Assembly: GCF_037892425.1 (NCBI RefSeq)
Contig: NZ_JBBKTT010000001.1
Location: 558,001 to 622,000 of the forward strand
DNA: 64,000 nt
Origin: Lacibacter sp. H375
GTDB taxonomy: Bacteria; Bacteroidota; Bacteroidia; Chitinophagales; Chitinophagaceae
Direction of reading: 5' to 3'
Shown here: in pieces, positions 52,305 to 61,014 of the stretch
Position numbering within the stretch: the first letter of the stretch is position 1
How the letters are laid out: each line of letters opens with the position of its first letter
Notes under the pieces: generated by a model
What the model saw: the letters and a program-made list of their open reading frames with translations, nothing else
Told to the model about the DNA's origin: nothing
Database searches by the model: none
Made by a program: the position numbers and the translations under genes

Positions 52305-53522
52305 TTATTGTGCCCGCAGCGAAATCTTTTGTCGTGCTGCTTTCACAGAAGGAACCCAGGAAGCCAGCAGGCCGATCACAATCACTGTTGTAATTACAAG
52401 TAAAATATCGGTGAGTAAAATTTTTACCGGATAGTAGTCGATCACAAAAGAACCTGTTAATGGAATAAGTTTAAACGTAACCTGCAGATAGGAAAAGATC
52501 AGTGCGAGTATTATTCCGATAATGCTACCTGTTAATGCAAGTAAGACACCTTCGGTCAGGAATATTTTCTGAATGAACTTTCTTCCGCCACCCATTGCCT
52601 GGAGTATTTGTATATCTTGCTCCTTCTCCAGCACCAGCATCGTTAATGCACCGATCATATTAAAAGCAGCGATCACTAATATCAACGAAAGAATTCCATA
52701 GATCGCCCATTTTTCCAATTGCATAACGGCAAAAAGTGAACGATTTTGTTGATACCTGTTTTCTACCAAATAACCCCTGCCCAGCACTTTTTGTAAAGCT
52801 GCAATAGTTTGTTCTTCGTCTTTTATGTTTACTAATTTAATTTCTGCTGAGCTGTATTCATTTGGTTTCAGGCCAAGCATTTCTTTCAGTATATCAATGT
52901 TTGTGATGACATACTTGTTATCAAAATCCTGCTGAATAGAAAATGAGCCCGTTGGTTGCAAGTTCACTGTACTGATGGCTTCTAATGGATCAGAAGAAGT
53001 TACGCCACGCTTTGGCAAATAAGCCGTAACGGGATTTATTGCACGATCACTTAACAGGTTCAAGGCATTTTCAATGCCCACACCTAATACCAAAGCAGGT
53101 GTTTCAACACTTCCGGTCTCAAATTCACCATTGCTGATCATAGAAGATACACCACTTGCTTTGTTGTAATTATCATCAACACCTTTGATCACTGCATTGG
53201 TGCGGTAATCACCATTTTGCAGGTGCACATTTTCTTCCACCACCATACTTACTGCAGTAACGTTCGTCAACACACGAATTTTTGCAAGCGTAGCATCATC
53301 AAGCAACATGATCTTCTGCTGCTCTGCTGTAATACGTATATCCGGATAAAATGAAGAATATAATGTTTTCACCAACCCTTCAAAGCCATTGAAAATACTC
53401 AACACCACCACTAATGCAGCTGTACCAACAGCCATAGCCGTTACAGTTACCCATGCAATAATGTTGATGGCATTGGTTGATTTCTTTGATCTGAAATAGC
53501 GCCAGGCGAAAAGAAAATTCAA
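52305..53522 (-). CDS. LolC/LolE-like ABC transporter permease
   Basis: A 405-residue membrane protein with the four-segment FtsX/MacB layout: TM1 near 20-42 after the N-terminal LFAWRYFRSKKSTNAINIIAWVTV, a periplasmic domain of about 220 residues, then three C-terminal segments with IQILQAMGGGRKFIQKIFLTEG between them. This is the pattern of LolC/LolE, which extract lipoproteins from the inner membrane together with LolD; no LolD gene is adjacent. It lies just downstream of rbfA, a gene order I recall from other Bacteroidota. Confidence 0.88.
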   Translation of the reverse strand: MNFLFAWRYFRSKKSTNAINIIAWVTVTAMAVGTAALVVVLSIFNGFEGLVKTLYSSFYPDIRITAEQQKIMLLDDATLAKIRVLTNVTAVSMVVEENVHLQNGDYRTNAVIKGVDDNYNKASGVSSMISNGEFETGSVETPALVLGVGIENALNLLSDRAINPVTAYLPKRGVTSSDPLEAISTVNLQPTGSFSIQQDFDNKYVITNIDILKEMLGLKPNEYSSAEIKLVNIKDEEQTIAALQKVLGRGYLVENRYQQNRSLFAVMQLEKWAIYGILSLILVIAAFNMIGALTMLVLEKEQDIQILQAMGGGRKFIQKIFLTEGVLLALTGSIIGIILALIFSYLQVTFKLIPLTGSFVIDYYPVKILLTDILLVITTVIVIGLLASWVPSVKAARQKISLRAQ

Positions 53523-53531
53523 TGGATAATT

Positions 53532-53599
53532 GTTGTGAATGGTGAATGGTCAATTGTGAATAGTCAATACCTAATTTACTGACGACAATCAACTACCGG
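53532..53599. repeat. Spacer repeat of TGAATGGTGAATGG type
   Basis: The gap between rbfA and the LolC/E-like gene consists of degenerate GTGAATGGT/CAATTGTGAATAG units. Thirteen bases at 53538-53550 recur exactly at 63433-63445. The end (ACTACCGGCAGC) resembles the repeat at 3266-3277. Confidence 0.65.
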
Positions 53600-53603
53600 C
53601 AGC

Positions 53604-53972
53604 TTACTCTTCCCCCTTCTTCTCCTCTTCGATTTTTTTAAAGAGTTCTTCCATTTTAAACACCTGGTCAAGTGTATCATCCAGGAAGTATTTTATCTCT
53701 GGTATACGGCGCAGTTGGTGTTTTACTTTCGCCGCCAGTTCACGCTTTATTTCATGAGCTTTTTCTTCTACTTTTTTCAGCACCGCCTCATTATCCTTCG
53801 CCTGGAAAACGCTCAGGTAAATACGGGCTTCCAGCAAATCGGGTGTTACTTTCACCGATGAGATGGAAACCAACCCGCCATCAACCATTGATAAACCCAG
53901 TTTCTGAAAGATCACTGACATTTCCTCATGAATAACCCCGGCTATCTGTTTCTGTCTTTTTCCTTCTAACAT
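53604..53972 (-). CDS. rbfA: Ribosome-binding factor A
   Basis: Binds the 30S subunit near the 5' helix of 16S rRNA during maturation and is needed at low temperature in E. coli. The 122-residue protein has the KH-like fold pattern: RQKQIAGVIHEEMSVIFQKLG, SISSVKVTPDLLEARIYLSVF and LRRIPEIKYFLDDTLDQVFKMEELFKKI, followed by an acidic-basic tail. It is followed by the LolC/E-like permease gene across 80 bases of repeat DNA. Confidence 0.94.
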   Translation of the reverse strand: MLEGKRQKQIAGVIHEEMSVIFQKLGLSMVDGGLVSISSVKVTPDLLEARIYLSVFQAKDNEAVLKKVEEKAHEIKRELAAKVKHQLRRIPEIKYFLDDTLDQVFKMEELFKKIEEEKKGEE

Positions 53973-54024
53973 ATCTTCAACGTTTAAAACGCTGTAAAAG
54001 TAGTTACTTTGCGGCGTTTAACGC

Positions 54025-55848
54025 ATGAAACAGTTTCAACGCATTTTTAAATACCTGCGGGATTATAAAGGAAAGATTGTTCTTTATTTTTTATGTATCC
54101 TCCTCTCCATTGTTTTTTCAATGGTATCGCTGGCTATGCTGGCGCCTTTTTTGAAACTCCTGTTTAACCAGGAGGACCTGATAACAACAAGACCGGAGTC
54201 AATTCTCTCTGCATCTGATCTGCTCGATTTTCTCATGTATCAAATCAGTAAACTGATAATTGAGAATGGAACGGAAGCTGCACTTGCTTTTATATGCCTG
54301 ATCATTATTTCAGCCATATTGTTAAAGAACGTATTTCTTTATCTCTCTTATCGAATTCTTGCACCAATGCGTAATGGTGTGCTCACCCGTTTGCGTGGTG
54401 ATCTCTATGATAAAGTTTTGAAACTACCCATTGGTTATTTTACTGAGCAACGTAAAGGTGATCTTATTTCACGCATGAGTAATGATGCAAATGAAGTGGA
54501 ATGGAGTGTGATGATGGCATTGGAAGTGTTGATCAAAGAGCCACTGAATATTCTTTTCTATTTAATCGGGATGATAATCCTTAGCCCGCAGTTATCATTA
54601 TTTCTTCTGGTGTTTTTACCGATAATGGCATTGATCATTGGACGTGTAAGCCGCTCATTAAAAAAACAATCAACCGAAGCAGGTGAAAAAAATGGTTTAG
54701 TGATTTCTATTCTTGATGAAACACTTGGAGGGATTCGTGTTATCAAAGCATTTACTGCGGAGAAATTATTGGGCAATCGTTTTCATAAAGTAAATGAAGA
54801 ATTCAATCACCTCCGTAATAAGATCCATTTCAGAAAAGATATGGCTTCGCCTTTATCGGAAGTATTGGGTGTGCTTGTATTAAGTGCCGTGTTATGGTTT
54901 GGTGGCCGGTTGGTATTAGGTGGTGATGCAGGTGGACTTTCATCAGAAGGTTTCATTACTTATATTCTGTTTTTTACACAAATCATCAACCCATCAAAAT
55001 CACTTTCAACTGCCTACTACAATACCAAACGTGGCAGTGCTGCAATTGAGCGTATTGAAGAAGTGATCAATGCACCGGTGGTAGTTGAAGAAGCAATAAA
55101 CCCCGTTACTATTTCTTCGTTTGAAAAAAGCATTGAATTTAAAAATGTATCGTTTGCATATAATGATGTAACTGTTCTTACAAACATCAATCTCAAATTA
55201 GAAAAAGGAAAAACAATTGCATTGGTTGGTTCAAGTGGTTCAGGTAAATCAACATTGGCTGATCTTGTTCCGAGATTTCATGATGTAACCAGTGGTGAAA
55301 TTTTGGTTGATGGTGTGAATATTAAAAACTATTCACTTAATAGTTTGCGTCAACTCATGGGCATTGTAACACAGGAACCCATTTTGTTTAATGATAGTAT
55401 TGCAAATAATATTGCATTGAGTAAAGCAGAGGCAAGTAAAGAAGAAATTGAAGCTGCTGCAAAAATTGCGAATGCACACGACTTCATTGCCAAAAAAGAA
55501 AATGGTTATGATGAAAACATAGGAGATCGTGGCAGTAAATTAAGTGGTGGTGAACGCCAACGGGTAACAATAGCACGTGCGGTTTTAAAAAATCCACCGA
55601 TTCTCATTTTAGATGAAGCCACTTCTTCACTTGATACAGAGAGTGAACGTTTGGTACAAGATGCTATTAATCATTTGATGCAGGACCGTACCAGTTTGGT
55701 GATCGCACACAGGCTATCAACTGTTCGCCATGCCGATGAAATACTGGTGTTGCAGAAAGGAGAAATTGTGGAACGGGGTACACACGATCAATTGGTTGAC
55801 TTAAACGGCTTTTACCGCAAGCTGGTAGACATGCAGGAGGTACGTTAA
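54025..55848 (+). CDS. MsbA-like ABC transporter, fused permease and ATPase
   Basis: A 607-residue half-transporter that works as a homodimer. Six membrane segments fill residues 15-330, with the coupling-helix region RISNDANEVEW. The ATPase domain (about 365-600) has Walker A GSSGSGKSTL, the signature LSGGERQRVTIARA, Walker B ILILDEATSSLDTES and the switch His in IAHRLSTVRHADEI. It resembles MsbA, the lipid A flippase, and other type IV exporters; a lipid or lipid-linked substrate is likely but not certain. It is divergent from rbfA and separate from the next gene. Confidence 0.92.
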   Translation: MKQFQRIFKYLRDYKGKIVLYFLCILLSIVFSMVSLAMLAPFLKLLFNQEDLITTRPESILSASDLLDFLMYQISKLIIENGTEAALAFICLIIISAILLKNVFLYLSYRILAPMRNGVLTRLRGDLYDKVLKLPIGYFTEQRKGDLISRMSNDANEVEWSVMMALEVLIKEPLNILFYLIGMIILSPQLSLFLLVFLPIMALIIGRVSRSLKKQSTEAGEKNGLVISILDETLGGIRVIKAFTAEKLLGNRFHKVNEEFNHLRNKIHFRKDMASPLSEVLGVLVLSAVLWFGGRLVLGGDAGGLSSEGFITYILFFTQIINPSKSLSTAYYNTKRGSAAIERIEEVINAPVVVEEAINPVTISSFEKSIEFKNVSFAYNDVTVLTNINLKLEKGKTIALVGSSGSGKSTLADLVPRFHDVTSGEILVDGVNIKNYSLNSLRQLMGIVTQEPILFNDSIANNIALSKAEASKEEIEAAAKIANAHDFIAKKENGYDENIGDRGSKLSGGERQRVTIARAVLKNPPILILDEATSSLDTESERLVQDAINHLMQDRTSLVIAHRLSTVRHADEILVLQKGEIVERGTHDQLVDLNGFYRKLVDMQEVR

Positions 55849-56016
55849 GTTTTTGTTTTGGCCCATTCGCTTTTCTCAATAATTCCCCTATCTTTATAGA
55901 GTTAATGTGAATTCAGTCCATGCTTTCTGAGGTTCCAGGTGCTTTTCCTTCGATCAGTTTCCCCGGTTTCAGTTGCTAATCCTGGTTCATGATTTTTGTT
56001 TTTTAATTTTTTTCTT

Positions 56017-56430
56017 GTGAACATTTACGTAGGAAACCTGGCCTGGTCCATGACGAACGAAGACCTCGCTGCTCTGTTTGAGCAATTTGGCGCTGTAACC
56101 TCTGCCAAAATTTTAACCGACAAATTCTCTGGCCGTAGCAAGGGTTTTGCATTTGTAGAAATGGAGAATGCAGAAGAGGCCCAAGCTGCAATCAGCCAAC
56201 TGAACGACACTGACGTTCAGGGACGCAAAATTGTAGTGAACGAAGCTCAGCCTAAGAAAGACGACGGTGGCTTCAAAAAGCGCAGCTTCGGCGGCGGCGG
56301 TGGCGGTGGCTTCCGCGGCGGTAGTGGCGGTGGCGGCTACAAAGGTGGCGGCGGCGGTGGCGGCTACAAAGGTGGCGGCGGTGGCGGCTACAAAGGTGGC
56401 GGCGGCGGTGGTTATAACAGAGATTATTAA
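56017..56430 (+). CDS. RRM-domain RNA-binding protein with glycine-rich tail
   Basis: A 137-residue RNA-binding protein. It starts at the GTG at 56017 (NIYVGNLAWSMTNEDL, the usual start of bacterial RRM proteins); the ATG at 55996 would add a Phe-rich stretch unlike the family. RNP2 is IYVGNL at residues 3-8, and RNP1 is KGFAFVEM at about 42-49. After residue 85 the tail consists of Gly runs with Tyr-Lys or Phe-Arg between them, about five copies, ending YNRDY. Such RRM proteins of Bacteroidota and cyanobacteria resemble cold-inducible glycine-rich proteins of plants. The T-rich leader may support cold-inducible translation. It ends at a strong terminator. Confidence 0.9.
   Translation: MNIYVGNLAWSMTNEDLAALFEQFGAVTSAKILTDKFSGRSKGFAFVEMENAEEAQAAISQLNDTDVQGRKIVVNEAQPKKDDGGFKKRSFGGGGGGGFRGGSGGGGYKGGGGGGGYKGGGGGGYKGGGGGGYNRDY
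56288..56424 (+). repeat. Tandem GGCGGCTACAAAGGTGGC-type coding repeat
   Basis: Tandem copies of a GGC/GGT-rich unit with TACAAA encode the glycine-rich tail of the RRM protein. Units differ in the number of glycine codons, so copy number may vary among strains by slippage. Confidence 0.8.
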
Positions 56431-56455
56431 TCAGCTCTATTCGTCAAAATACTTG

Positions 56456-56486
56456 AAATCCTTCCGGTTCGGAGGGATTTTTTATT
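56456..56486 (+). terminator. Terminator of the RRM protein gene
   Basis: AAATCCTTCCG / GGAGGGATTT hairpin (with one mismatch) followed by a T run, 26 bases after the stop. Confidence 0.82.
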
Positions 56487-56537
56487 ACATGTAGGTCTGT
56501 AGTATTTCCCTACGCACAATAGCACAGCATACCTGAA

Positions 56538-56570
56538 AACAAAAAATCCTCCCGTTAAACAGGAGGATTT
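56538..56570 (-). terminator. Terminator of the ileS-dksA-like operon
   Basis: Minus-strand AAATCCTCC / GGAGGATTT hairpin (56570-56544) followed by TTTTTGTTTT. Confidence 0.85.
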
Positions 56571-56594
56571 GTATTTCAAGTAGTCTTTGTAAAC

Positions 56595-57470
56595 TTATTC
56601 GCCTGCAGGCTGAGGACCTTTCACAATACCCATCTTTGCTTCAATGCTCAACGTAGCATGAGGCACTGCACGTAAACGGGCCTTATCGATAAGCTTACCG
56701 GTTACACGGCATATGCCGTAGGTTTTGTTTTCGATTCGCATCAGCGCCTTTTCCAGGTGATCAATATAAGTGATTTGGCGGCTGGCCATCTGGCTCAGTT
56801 GTTCACGTTCCATACTTACACTGCCATCTTCCATGGTCATGTAACGGCCATCATCGCCATCACCACCCTGGTCATCCTTACGGGTGATCAAGCCTTGCAA
56901 ATAGTTCAATTCTTTCTTTGCAGCTTCATGTTTGCGCTGAATGAGTTCTTTGAACTCCACGAGGTCTGCATCACTATAGCGGACCATAGGTCCTTGAGGT
57001 TTCTCTTCCACTGATTTATCTAATACTGATTTTGTAAAATCGGGTTGATATTTCACCGAGGTGTTTACCGACGTTTTAATTGGCTTCACTTCTTTTGGAG
57101 GAGCCGGCTTTTTTGCTTCTTTTTTCAAATCTTGGATTGCTTGTTTAACGGTGGGTTTAATAGCACTTACTGGTTTCGCAACCGGCTCGGGCTTCTTTGC
57201 TTCCGGCTTTACTGCTTTTGCTGGAGCAGGTTTAGCAACCGGTTTGGCCACTGGCTTGGGAGCAGGCTTGGCAGCTACTTTTGCCGCTTTGTGCGGCACA
57301 GGTTTAGGAGCTGGCTTAACTGCTGCCTTTGGGGCCGCTTTTTTTGCTACAGGCTTTGCAACCGCTTTTTTAGGAGCTGGCTTTTTAGCAGCTGGCTTTG
57401 CTGTTTTTTTGGCGACTGGTTTCACCGCCTTTTTGGGAGCAGGTTTTGCTGCTTTCTTTTTAATTGCCAT
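56595..57470 (-). CDS. TraR/DksA-family protein with histone-H1-like N-terminal repeats
   Basis: A 291-residue protein in two parts. Residues 1 to about 130 are Lys, Ala, Pro and Val repeats of AAKPAPKKAVKPVAKK type, like the tails of histone H1 and bacterial AlgR3/HctB proteins, and should bind DNA or RNA. Residues from about 165 form a DksA-like domain: a long coiled coil (ADLVEFKELIQRKHEAAKKELNYLQ), an acidic tip (DDQGGDGDDGRYMTMEDGS), the returning helix and YGICRVTGKLIDKARLRAVPHATLSIEAK. Of the four zinc cysteines of E. coli DksA only one remains (Cys in YGIC), a state common in Bacteroidota members. The gene begins one base after ileS and has a strong ribosome-binding site at 57476-57483. 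Confidence 0.9.
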   Translation of the reverse strand: MAIKKKAAKPAPKKAVKPVAKKTAKPAAKKPAPKKAVAKPVAKKAAPKAAVKPAPKPVPHKAAKVAAKPAPKPVAKPVAKPAPAKAVKPEAKKPEPVAKPVSAIKPTVKQAIQDLKKEAKKPAPPKEVKPIKTSVNTSVKYQPDFTKSVLDKSVEEKPQGPMVRYSDADLVEFKELIQRKHEAAKKELNYLQGLITRKDDQGGDGDDGRYMTMEDGSVSMEREQLSQMASRQITYIDHLEKALMRIENKTYGICRVTGKLIDKARLRAVPHATLSIEAKMGIVKGPQPAGE

Positions 57471-57471
57471 T

Positions 57472-60400
57472 CTATCCTCCTTTTTTGAGTACTTGAACTT
57501 TTATGGGAATATCGTTAACCTCAACTTCGATGCCATTGGATAAATGCGGTACAAATTCAAGGTTATCTGCCAAAATTTCGGCGCAAATATAGGATTTAAA
57601 TTGAGTGATAGAAGGCTGCAGGCTCTCATTCTCTAAAACCTGTACAGCTATTCTGTCAGTCAGCTCAAAACCACTCTCTTTGCGGATTTTCTGGATCCTG
57701 TTCACTAATTCCCGGGCATTGCCTTCGTTGAGCAATTCGGGGGAAATGGTTACATCCAATGCCACGGTAACTGCTCCCTTGTTCGTCACCATCCAGCCGG
57801 GCACATCCTCGCTTAGAATTTCTACATCTGTCAAATATAAAGGAACGGTTTCATTCTCTATCAACAGATTATAAACAGTTTCACGCTCAAATTGGCTGAT
57901 GTCTTCCTGGGTGAATTGGGCGAGGGCTGCCGATACCGCTTTCATCTTCGCTCCCATCTTTTTACCGAGGGCGATAAAGTTGGGCTTGATCTTCTTTTTT
58001 ATGAAGGTATTGTCGGCAGTGAGGTACTCGATCTCTTTCACATTTACCTCGCTCATGATAATGTCTTCCACCTTACTGAATTGCTCTTTCATGCCGTTGC
58101 TCAGCACGGGGATCAATATTTTCTGTAAAGGCTGACGAACCTTGATGTTTACTTTCTTACGGAGTGATAGCACCAGCGAAGAGGCATCCTGCGCCAGTTG
58201 CATACGTTCTTCCAGTGCGGCATCGATGAATGATTCGTTGGCCACAGGAAAATCAACATGGTGTATCGAAGCTGCATCAAAACGATTACTCACTTTGTTC
58301 AACTCGCTGAAAATAGCATCGCTGAAGAAAGGAGAAACCGGTGCCATTAAACGAAGCACAGTTTCTAAACATTCGTACAAGGTTTGATAAGCACTGATCT
58401 TATCTTGTTCGTACTCTCCTTTCCAAAAACGTCGGCGGCACAAACGGACATACCAGTTACTCAAATGCTCATCAACAAATTCTTCAATTAATCGACCTGC
58501 CTGTGTCGGCTCATAATCATCCATTGCCTCCGTCACTTTTTTGATGAGTGTGTGAAGCGATGACAAGATCCATTGATCAATTTCAGGTCGTTCATTTACA
58601 GGAATAGCTGCTTCTTTAAAAGCAAAACCGTCCACGTTTGCATACAATGCGAAGAACTGATAGGTATTATAAAGTGTACCAAAGAATTTGCGTTGCACTT
58701 CTTTGATGCCTTCAATATCAAATTTCAAATTATCCCAAGGCGATGCATTGGTGATGAGATACCAACGTGTAGCATCGGCACCAAATTTTTCAATAGTTTC
58801 AAACGGGTTCACCACGTTGCCGAGGCGCTTACTCATTTTGTTACCATTCTTATCTAACACCAACCCATTACTTACCACCGTTTTGTACGCCACACTTTCA
58901 TACACGAGTGATGCGATTGCATGCAATGTATAAAACCAACCACGTGTTTGATCTACACCTTCAGCAATAAAACTTGCAGGATAGAGATCTTCGAACTTAT
59001 TTACACCTGCAGGAAGTTTAAACGGATACTTGTCTCCATTCTTTACTTTCTCATGATCCAATCCCCACTGGGCGTAAGGCATTGCACCACTGTCGAACCA
59101 AACATCGATTAGGTCTGGTACACGTTTCATAGGTTTGCCTGTTGGGCTGATGAGAATGATCTCATCAACATAAGGTTTATGCAGATCAATATCGTTGCCT
59201 AAATATTTTGCATTGTTGGTACCAAGTGTTGCATCTGCTTTTGAAGCATTTTCTTTTAACTCTTCAACTGTACCGATGCAGATTTCTTCCTCACCATCTT
59301 CTGTTTTCCAGATGGGTAATGCTGTTCCCCAAAAACGTGAACGACTGAGGTTCCAATCAACCATGTTCTCTAACCAGTTACCGAAACGTCCTTCGCCTGT
59401 TGACTTTGGTTTCCAGTTGATGGTTTTATTCAATTCCACCATCTTGTCTTTGATAGCAGTGGTTTTGATAAACCATGCATCTAACGGATAATAAAGAATT
59501 GGTTTATCTGTTCTCCAGCAATGCGGATAACTGTGTTCGTATTTCTCTACTTTAAAGGCCCTGTTTTCTTTTTTCAGTTTAACGCAGATGTCAACATTCA
59601 CATCTACATAATTCGGATCGTCTTTATAATTTTTTACATAACGGTTGCTGAACTCACCTAATCCGTCAAGGAACTTTCCTTCACGATCAACCATAGTAAG
59701 AATGCCGATACCGAATTTCTTTCCTACACGATAATCATCTGCACCAAAGGCAGGAGCAGTATGCACAATACCAGTACCATCTTCTGTGGTAACAAAATCA
59801 CCAACCAACACACGGAACGGATCAGCATCGGGCGTAATGCGTTTTACTTCTTCAATGCTGTTGGCTTCGTACGGCAACAGTTGCTCGTAATGCAAACCTT
59901 CAAGCTGTGAACCTTTGAACGAAGTGATGATTTTCCAAGGCAATAATTTCTGTTCACCATTGTAGCCTTCAAAATCTCCATTTTCTCCTTCTGCTTTCAA
60001 ATATTTATGCACCAGGTCTTTCGCTAACACAATGTTCACCGGTAAGTGTGTGTAAGGATTAAACGTTTGCACCAACACGTATTCGATGTTTGGACCAACA
60101 GTCAAACCTAAGTTGCTTGGCAAGGTCCATGGTGTTGTTGTCCACGCCATGAAGAATACTTCTGCACCATGCACTGCATCGTGAAGGAATTTACTTTTTT
60201 CATCTTGCGTTGCACGGAACATCACGGTTGCACTGGTATCTTTTACATCTTTGTACGTGCCGGGTTGGTTCAATTCATGCGAACTTAAACCTGTACCTGC
60301 TGCAGGTGAGTATGGTTGAATGCTTACACTTTCGTACAACAATCCTTTTTTGTACAACTGCTGCAGCAACCACCACAATGTTTCAATGTAACTGTTTTCG

Positions 60401-60858
60401 AAGGTGATGTAAGGATCGTTGAGATCAACCCAATAACCCATCTTCTTCGTGATCTCATCCCACTTGTCTTTATAACGCAACACCGCTTCACGGCATTTCC
60501 TGTTGTATTCTTCAACGGTGATCTTTACACCAATATCTTCTTTGGTAATACCTAATTCCTTTTCAACACCTAACTCAATTGGTAATCCATGGGTATCCCA
60601 TCCGCCCTTGCGGTTTACTTTGAAGCCCTTCATGGTTTTGTAGCGACAAACCAAATCCTTCAAGGTTCTTGAAATAACGTGGTGAATGCCCGGCATACCG
60701 TTAGCACTGGGTGGACCTTCGTAAAACACAAAAGGTGTTGCCCCTTCCCTTACTTCAATGCTTTTTTCAAACGCCTGTTCAGCATCCCATTTAGCCAATA
60801 TCTCCTGCTCGATGGAGGGTAAATTCAACTGCGAAAATTCTCTGTACTTAACGCTCAT
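57472..60858 (-). CDS. ileS: Isoleucyl-tRNA synthetase
   Basis: Charges tRNA-Ile. The 1128-residue protein has the class I HIGH-type motif as GIHH at 57-60 after FYEGPPSANGMP, WDTHGLPIELGVEKELG, the editing-domain block FVTTEDGTGIVHTAPAFGADDY, YPLDAWFIKT, VWFDSGAMPYAQWG, and the KMSKS motif as NKMSKRLGN near 672. The C-terminal anticodon-binding part is complete; the long form without the Zn-ribbon end fits the eukaryote-like, often mupirocin-tolerant class, but tolerance is inference. An exact -7 element lies 32 bases upstream. It is co-transcribed with the dksA-like gene, one base apart. Confidence 0.97.
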   Translation of the reverse strand: MSVKYREFSQLNLPSIEQEILAKWDAEQAFEKSIEVREGATPFVFYEGPPSANGMPGIHHVISRTLKDLVCRYKTMKGFKVNRKGGWDTHGLPIELGVEKELGITKEDIGVKITVEEYNRKCREAVLRYKDKWDEITKKMGYWVDLNDPYITFENSYIETLWWLLQQLYKKGLLYESVSIQPYSPAAGTGLSSHELNQPGTYKDVKDTSATVMFRATQDEKSKFLHDAVHGAEVFFMAWTTTPWTLPSNLGLTVGPNIEYVLVQTFNPYTHLPVNIVLAKDLVHKYLKAEGENGDFEGYNGEQKLLPWKIITSFKGSQLEGLHYEQLLPYEANSIEEVKRITPDADPFRVLVGDFVTTEDGTGIVHTAPAFGADDYRVGKKFGIGILTMVDREGKFLDGLGEFSNRYVKNYKDDPNYVDVNVDICVKLKKENRAFKVEKYEHSYPHCWRTDKPILYYPLDAWFIKTTAIKDKMVELNKTINWKPKSTGEGRFGNWLENMVDWNLSRSRFWGTALPIWKTEDGEEEICIGTVEELKENASKADATLGTNNAKYLGNDIDLHKPYVDEIILISPTGKPMKRVPDLIDVWFDSGAMPYAQWGLDHEKVKNGDKYPFKLPAGVNKFEDLYPASFIAEGVDQTRGWFYTLHAIASLVYESVAYKTVVSNGLVLDKNGNKMSKRLGNVVNPFETIEKFGADATRWYLITNASPWDNLKFDIEGIKEVQRKFFGTLYNTYQFFALYANVDGFAFKEAAIPVNERPEIDQWILSSLHTLIKKVTEAMDDYEPTQAGRLIEEFVDEHLSNWYVRLCRRRFWKGEYEQDKISAYQTLYECLETVLRLMAPVSPFFSDAIFSELNKVSNRFDAASIHHVDFPVANESFIDAALEERMQLAQDASSLVLSLRKKVNIKVRQPLQKILIPVLSNGMKEQFSKVEDIIMSEVNVKEIEYLTADNTFIKKKIKPNFIALGKKMGAKMKAVSAALAQFTQEDISQFERETVYNLLIENETVPLYLTDVEILSEDVPGWMVTNKGAVTVALDVTISPELLNEGNARELVNRIQKIRKESGFELTDRIAVQVLENESLQPSITQFKSYICAEILADNLEFVPHLSNGIEVEVNDIPIKVQVLKKGG
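57476..57483 (-). promoter_or_regulatory. Strong Shine-Dalgarno within the last codons of ileS
   Basis: AAAGGAGG, five bases before the ATG of the dksA-like gene. The same bases encode the terminal Lys-Gly-Gly of IleS, so translation of the two genes is likely coupled. Confidence 0.85.
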
Positions 60859-60889
60859 AAGTCAATCCCTGTCTTATTTTTAAAGTTGC

Positions 60890-60897
60890 CAAAGGTA
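60890..60897 (-). promoter_or_regulatory. ileS -7 element
   Basis: Minus-strand TACCTTTG, exact match to TAnnTTTG; predicted leader of about 25 bases. Confidence 0.5.
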
Positions 60898-61014
60898 CGG
60901 AAGTTCGGGGGTGAATGAACACCCAAATCAGGGGTTTTCATAAACTGACAGCAATCATCTTCTGCTTGTTTTTTTGTCAGGACGAAGGGCTGGTCATTTT
61001 AGCAATTTTGCCCC

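Noticed and set aside
57045-57543. Plus-strand open frames of about 150-160 codons opposite the dksA-like gene
   Set aside because: They arise from the Lys/Ala/Pro repeat codons read on the other strand and give Gly/Ala/Phe or Phe/Arg/Cys low-complexity products.
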